DNA of 64,000 bases from Acidovorax soli (GTDB lineage: Bacteria; Pseudomonadota; Gammaproteobacteria; Burkholderiales; Burkholderiaceae_C): contig NZ_JACHLK010000010.1 of assembly GCF_014207955.1 (NCBI RefSeq), positions 170,163-234,162 of the forward strand, written 5' to 3'. This document shows, in pieces, positions 61,257 through 64,000 of this stretch; within the stretch, counting starts at the first letter, position 1; each line of letters starts with the position of its first letter. A program made the position numbers and the translations under genes. The notes below the pieces were generated by a model that saw only the letters and a list, made by a program, of their open reading frames with translations, ran no database searches and had not been told where the DNA came from.

Positions 61257-62199
61257 CACTGGCCGCCGATGCGGCGCTCATCGATTCCGAACCTGCCTCC
61301 TGCAGCCAGCCCAGCACCTGCTGGCGCAGGCCGTCGAGCACCGGGTTGGGGGCCCGCGCCACGCGTTGCACCCAGGCGATGTGCGACTCCAGCCCCTGGG
61401 TGGGGATGTCGAGCGGTACCAGCCGCCCCTGGGCCAGCAGGGCGGCTGCCGGGGCCATGACGCCCATGTAGAGCGCATCCGTGTGGCAGGCCACATCCAG
61501 CAGATCGGGCACGGATTCGCTGGCCAGGCTGATCAGCACCTCGGGGTGGGCCTGCATGCCCAGGCGCTGCACCAGCAGCCGCCCGACGGCCGCGCTCATG
61601 CCCGTGCAGGCCACGGGGAACTCCGTGAGCTCGGCAAACGCCAGCGGCTGGCGCTGGGCCAGCGGGTGCCCAGGGCGCACCAGCACCCCGGTGGGCAGTT
61701 GCACCAGCCTGTGCACCTCGAGGTCGGCGTGGGAGCCGGGCAGAGAGTGGTAGTCCGTCACCAGGGCATCCAGCGTGCGGTCGCGCAGCGCCTGGATCTG
61801 GTGGGACTGGGGGCCGCCGCTCAATTGCAGTCGCATGCGCCCCGCGTCGCGCGCTGCCAGGCGCAGCAGGCGCGGGGCCAGCAGGGCGTGCGGCGTGGCG
61901 CTCATGGCCAGGCGCACGGAGCCGGTTTCACCGCTGACCTGGTGGCGCACCACCTGGTGCAGTTCATCGGCCTGCGCCACCACCTGGCGCGCATGCTCCA
62001 GCACCGTGCGGCCTATGGGGGTGAGGGCGTTGCGGTGGCCGCTGCGCTCCACCAGCTCCGCGCCCAGGTGCGCCTCCAGCATGGCGATGCTGCGGCTGAA
62101 GGCGGCCTGCGAGCGGCGCGTGCTGTCGGCCGCGCGCGTGAAGCTGCCGCTGTCGGCCAGGGCGATGAAGTGGCGCAGCTGGGCGATGGTGGTGCTCAT
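61234..62199 (-). CDS. LysR-family transcriptional regulator
   Basis: A 321-residue LysR regulator. The winged helix (LRHFIALADSGSFTRAADST, RRSQAAFSRSIAMLEAHLGA) is followed by an effector domain and an Ala/Ser-rich tail. It is divergent from the M20 peptidase gene with 106 bp between starts and probably regulates it. Confidence 0.9.
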   Translation of the reverse strand: MSTTIAQLRHFIALADSGSFTRAADSTRRSQAAFSRSIAMLEAHLGAELVERSGHRNALTPIGRTVLEHARQVVAQADELHQVVRHQVSGETGSVRLAMSATPHALLAPRLLRLAARDAGRMRLQLSGGPQSHQIQALRDRTLDALVTDYHSLPGSHADLEVHRLVQLPTGVLVRPGHPLAQRQPLAFAELTEFPVACTGMSAAVGRLLVQRLGMQAHPEVLISLASESVPDLLDVACHTDALYMGVMAPAAALLAQGRLVPLDIPTQGLESHIAWVQRVARAPNPVLDGLRQQVLGWLQEAGSESMSAASAASVSPAAAT

Positions 62200-62305
62200 G
62201 CGGAAAATCGAACAAAACGACTTGAATTATGCATTGGACCAACATTTGGTTACCGATTTAGCATGCGCCCCAGACCCTCACCCACAAGAAAGAGACGCGA
62301 GCGAC

Positions 62306-63796
62306 ATGATCAAGAAACTTCTGCTCGGGCTGCTGGCCCTGGTGCTGCTGCTGGCCGTGGCCCTGGGCATCAATACCGCGCGCAAGGGCTCACGCCAGCT
62401 GGAGGTGGCGCCCATCGCCAAACTGCCCGTGGACGATGCCGCCGTGGCCGGCCGCCTGGCCGAGGCCGTGCGCCTGCGCACAGAATCCTCGCGCGACGAT
62501 GCCAACGCCAATGCCGGCCAGTTCCTGCAGTTCCACGCGCTGCTGCAGCAGCGCTTTCCGCTGGTGCATGCGAAATTGAAGCGCGAGGTGGTCGGCGAGC
62601 TGAGTCTGCTCTACACCTGGCCCGGCAGCGATGCCAAGGCCGCGCCCGTGATGCTCATGGCCCACCAGGACGTGGTGCCCGTGGCCCCCGGCACCGAGGG
62701 CGACTGGGCCCAGCCCCCGTACTCGGGCGCCATCGAGGGCGGTTTTGTCTGGGGCCGGGGCTCCTGGGACGACAAGGGCAACCTCATGAGCCAGCTGGAG
62801 GCGGTGGAAATGCTGCTGGCCAGCGGTTTCACACCCCAGCGCACCATCTACCTGGCCTTTGGCGCCGACGAAGAGGTGGGCGGCCTGCGCGGCGCCGCCA
62901 AGATCGCCGCGCTGCTGCAAGAGCGCAAGGTGCGCCTGGACTTCGTGATCGACGAGGGCCTCTTGATCCTGGACGGCGTGATGCCCGGCCTCTCCAAGCC
63001 CGCTGCCGTGATCGGCGTGGCCGAGAAGGGTTATATGTCGGTGGTGATGAAGATGTCGGGCACGCCGGGGCACTCGTCCATGCCGCCGCACAAGGGCAGC
63101 AGCGCCATCGCAATGATGAGCGATGCGCTCAGCCGGCTGGACGCGGAGCAGATGCCCGGTGGCATCCGCGGCGTGGCGGGCGAGCTGTTCGACACGCTCG
63201 CGCCCGAGATGGGCGGCGTGAACCGCGTGGTGCTGTCCAACCTGTGGCTGTTCCGCCCCGTGGTGCAAAAGCAGCTCGAAGGCGCTGCCAGCACCAATGC
63301 CATGCTGCGCACCACCACGGCGCTGACCATCGTGAACGCCGGCAACCGCGACAACGTGGTGCCCGGCCGCGCCGAGGCGACTGTCAACTTCCGCCTGCTG
63401 CCAGGCGACAGCAAGGAGCAGGTGATCGAGCACATGCGCAGCAAGATCAGCGCGCCCACCGCGCAGTACGAGCTGAGCACGCTGCCCGGCGCGGTGGACG
63501 CCTCCAAGGTCGCGCCCACCGATTCCACCCAGTACCGCCTGCTCAACCAGACCATCCGTGAGATCTTTCCTGACGTGCTGGTGGCCCCGGGCCTGATGGT
63601 TGCGGGTACCGACTCGCAGCACTACGGTGCCATCAGCGACCACATCTTCAAGTTCTCGCCCGTGCGTGCTGACTCTGAAGACCTGAAGCGTTTTCACGGT
63701 ACCAACGAGCGTTTGCAGATCGCCAACTATGCGGATGCGATTCGGTTCTACCACCGGCTGATCGGGCAGGTCAGCCAGGTGGGGGCCAAGCCTTGA
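62306..63796 (+). CDS. M20-family metallopeptidase with N-terminal membrane anchor
   Basis: A 496-residue peptidase of the carboxypeptidase PM20D1/CPS1 branch of family M20. Residues 4-23 form a membrane anchor or signal (LLLGLLALVLLLAVALG). Zinc and catalytic residues are visible: His120 in MAHQDVVPV, Asp155 in GRGSWDDKG and Glu189/190 in FGADEEVGG, with the dimerisation domain in between and a distal His in DSQHYGA. PM20D1-like enzymes make or split N-acyl amino acids; dipeptides are also possible substrates. A divergent LysR gene lies upstream. GAAAGAG precedes the ATG. Confidence 0.9.
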   Translation: MIKKLLLGLLALVLLLAVALGINTARKGSRQLEVAPIAKLPVDDAAVAGRLAEAVRLRTESSRDDANANAGQFLQFHALLQQRFPLVHAKLKREVVGELSLLYTWPGSDAKAAPVMLMAHQDVVPVAPGTEGDWAQPPYSGAIEGGFVWGRGSWDDKGNLMSQLEAVEMLLASGFTPQRTIYLAFGADEEVGGLRGAAKIAALLQERKVRLDFVIDEGLLILDGVMPGLSKPAAVIGVAEKGYMSVVMKMSGTPGHSSMPPHKGSSAIAMMSDALSRLDAEQMPGGIRGVAGELFDTLAPEMGGVNRVVLSNLWLFRPVVQKQLEGAASTNAMLRTTTALTIVNAGNRDNVVPGRAEATVNFRLLPGDSKEQVIEHMRSKISAPTAQYELSTLPGAVDASKVAPTDSTQYRLLNQTIREIFPDVLVAPGLMVAGTDSQHYGAISDHIFKFSPVRADSEDLKRFHGTNERLQIANYADAIRFYHRLIGQVSQVGAKP

Positions 63797-63928
63797 GGGG
63801 GTTGCTTCCTGGTTTTTTGTGCTTCTGGGCATGGTTGCTTCTGTTCTTGTTTTGAGGGCGGAGGCCGGGATGTGCGCCCGGCGGCGCAGTAACTTTCTCT
63901 TGGGCCGCCAAGAGGGTGTAGAAGAAAC
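63797..63928. other. Intergenic stretch with hairpin
   Basis: No gene was seen between the M20 peptidase and the last partial ORF. CTCTTGG and CCAAGAG near 63897-63914 form a 7-bp hairpin downstream of the minus-strand ORF. The surrounding text resembles intergenic repeats I recall from Acidovorax relatives. Confidence 0.35.
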
Positions 63929-64000
63929 CTATTTGAGCCGCCCCAAGAGCATGCGGGCCTGCGCCAGCCAGACCCACGCTGCAGCGTAGAACGGCTTGCG
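63929..64000 (-). CDS. C-terminal end of an unidentified protein
   Basis: The minus-strand frame enters from the right edge and gives the last 23 residues (KPFYAAAWVWLAQARMLLGR followed by LK) before a TAG. It looks coding and might be the tail of a transposase or small membrane protein. The fragment is too short to identify. Confidence 0.4.
   Translation of the reverse strand, partial: RKPFYAAAWVWLAQARMLLGRLK

Overview
The window is GC-rich DNA from a betaproteobacterium, most likely a member of the Comamonadaceae (Acidovorax, Delftia or a relative). This rests on two orphan Bug-type solute receptors plus a TctA fragment, the many LysR regulators, a small Trp-rich protein of the TIGR04438 type, and intergenic repeats of a style I associate with that family. 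No rRNA, tRNA or CRISPR array was seen. Gene density is high and most genes are ordinary chromosomal ones.

Layout. 1-5.4 kb: end of tctA, a hypothetical, a YgjP-like metalloprotease, a TonB-like protein with murI, and class I fumarase. 5.5-11.45 kb: an AT-richer mobile island with a tyrosine recombinase, a membrane-anchored protein with a HEPN-type RX4H motif, small secreted and membrane proteins of unknown function, an internally deleted IS21-family element that keeps both ends, and frameshifted gene remnants. 11.5-15.3 kb: LysR, amidase, a Bug receptor and a small acidic protein. 15.5-23.2 kb: an MHYT-GGDEF-EAL protein, fumC, a TonB-dependent siderophore receptor and an imine-reductase-like enzyme.

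23.3-33.7 kb: an AraC regulator followed by a sugar-acid block. It holds an SMP-30 lactonase, uronate dehydrogenase, an RraA-like aldolase candidate, an enolase-superfamily dehydratase, a Bug receptor and a GntR regulator. Divergent from these are a porin, a semialdehyde dehydrogenase and a secreted glycoside hydrolase. Read together they form a route from a uronate-containing glycan to central metabolism. The usual KdgD step is absent and may be replaced by the RraA-like protein.

33.8-45.7 kb: a Crp-type regulator, topoisomerase IB, an RDD membrane protein, the proVWX betaine transporter, a UPF0114 protein, acs, a strongly structured non-coding stretch that may be an RNA, a LapA-like protein, a c-type cytochrome and a Trp-rich protein. 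45.8-52 kb: a LysR-controlled block that appears to scavenge N-acyl-D-amino acids (lipoprotein deacylase, amino-acid receptor, FAD dehydrogenase, cyclic imine reductase).

52-64 kb: ilvD with a divergent LysR, an MFS transporter, a GlxA-type regulator, a 422-residue orphan protein, a bacterioferritin subunit lacking the haem-ligand Met, lgt followed by a Tat-type lipoprotein hydrolase, a LysR and an M20 peptidase. The window closes in the C-terminus of an unidentified ORF.
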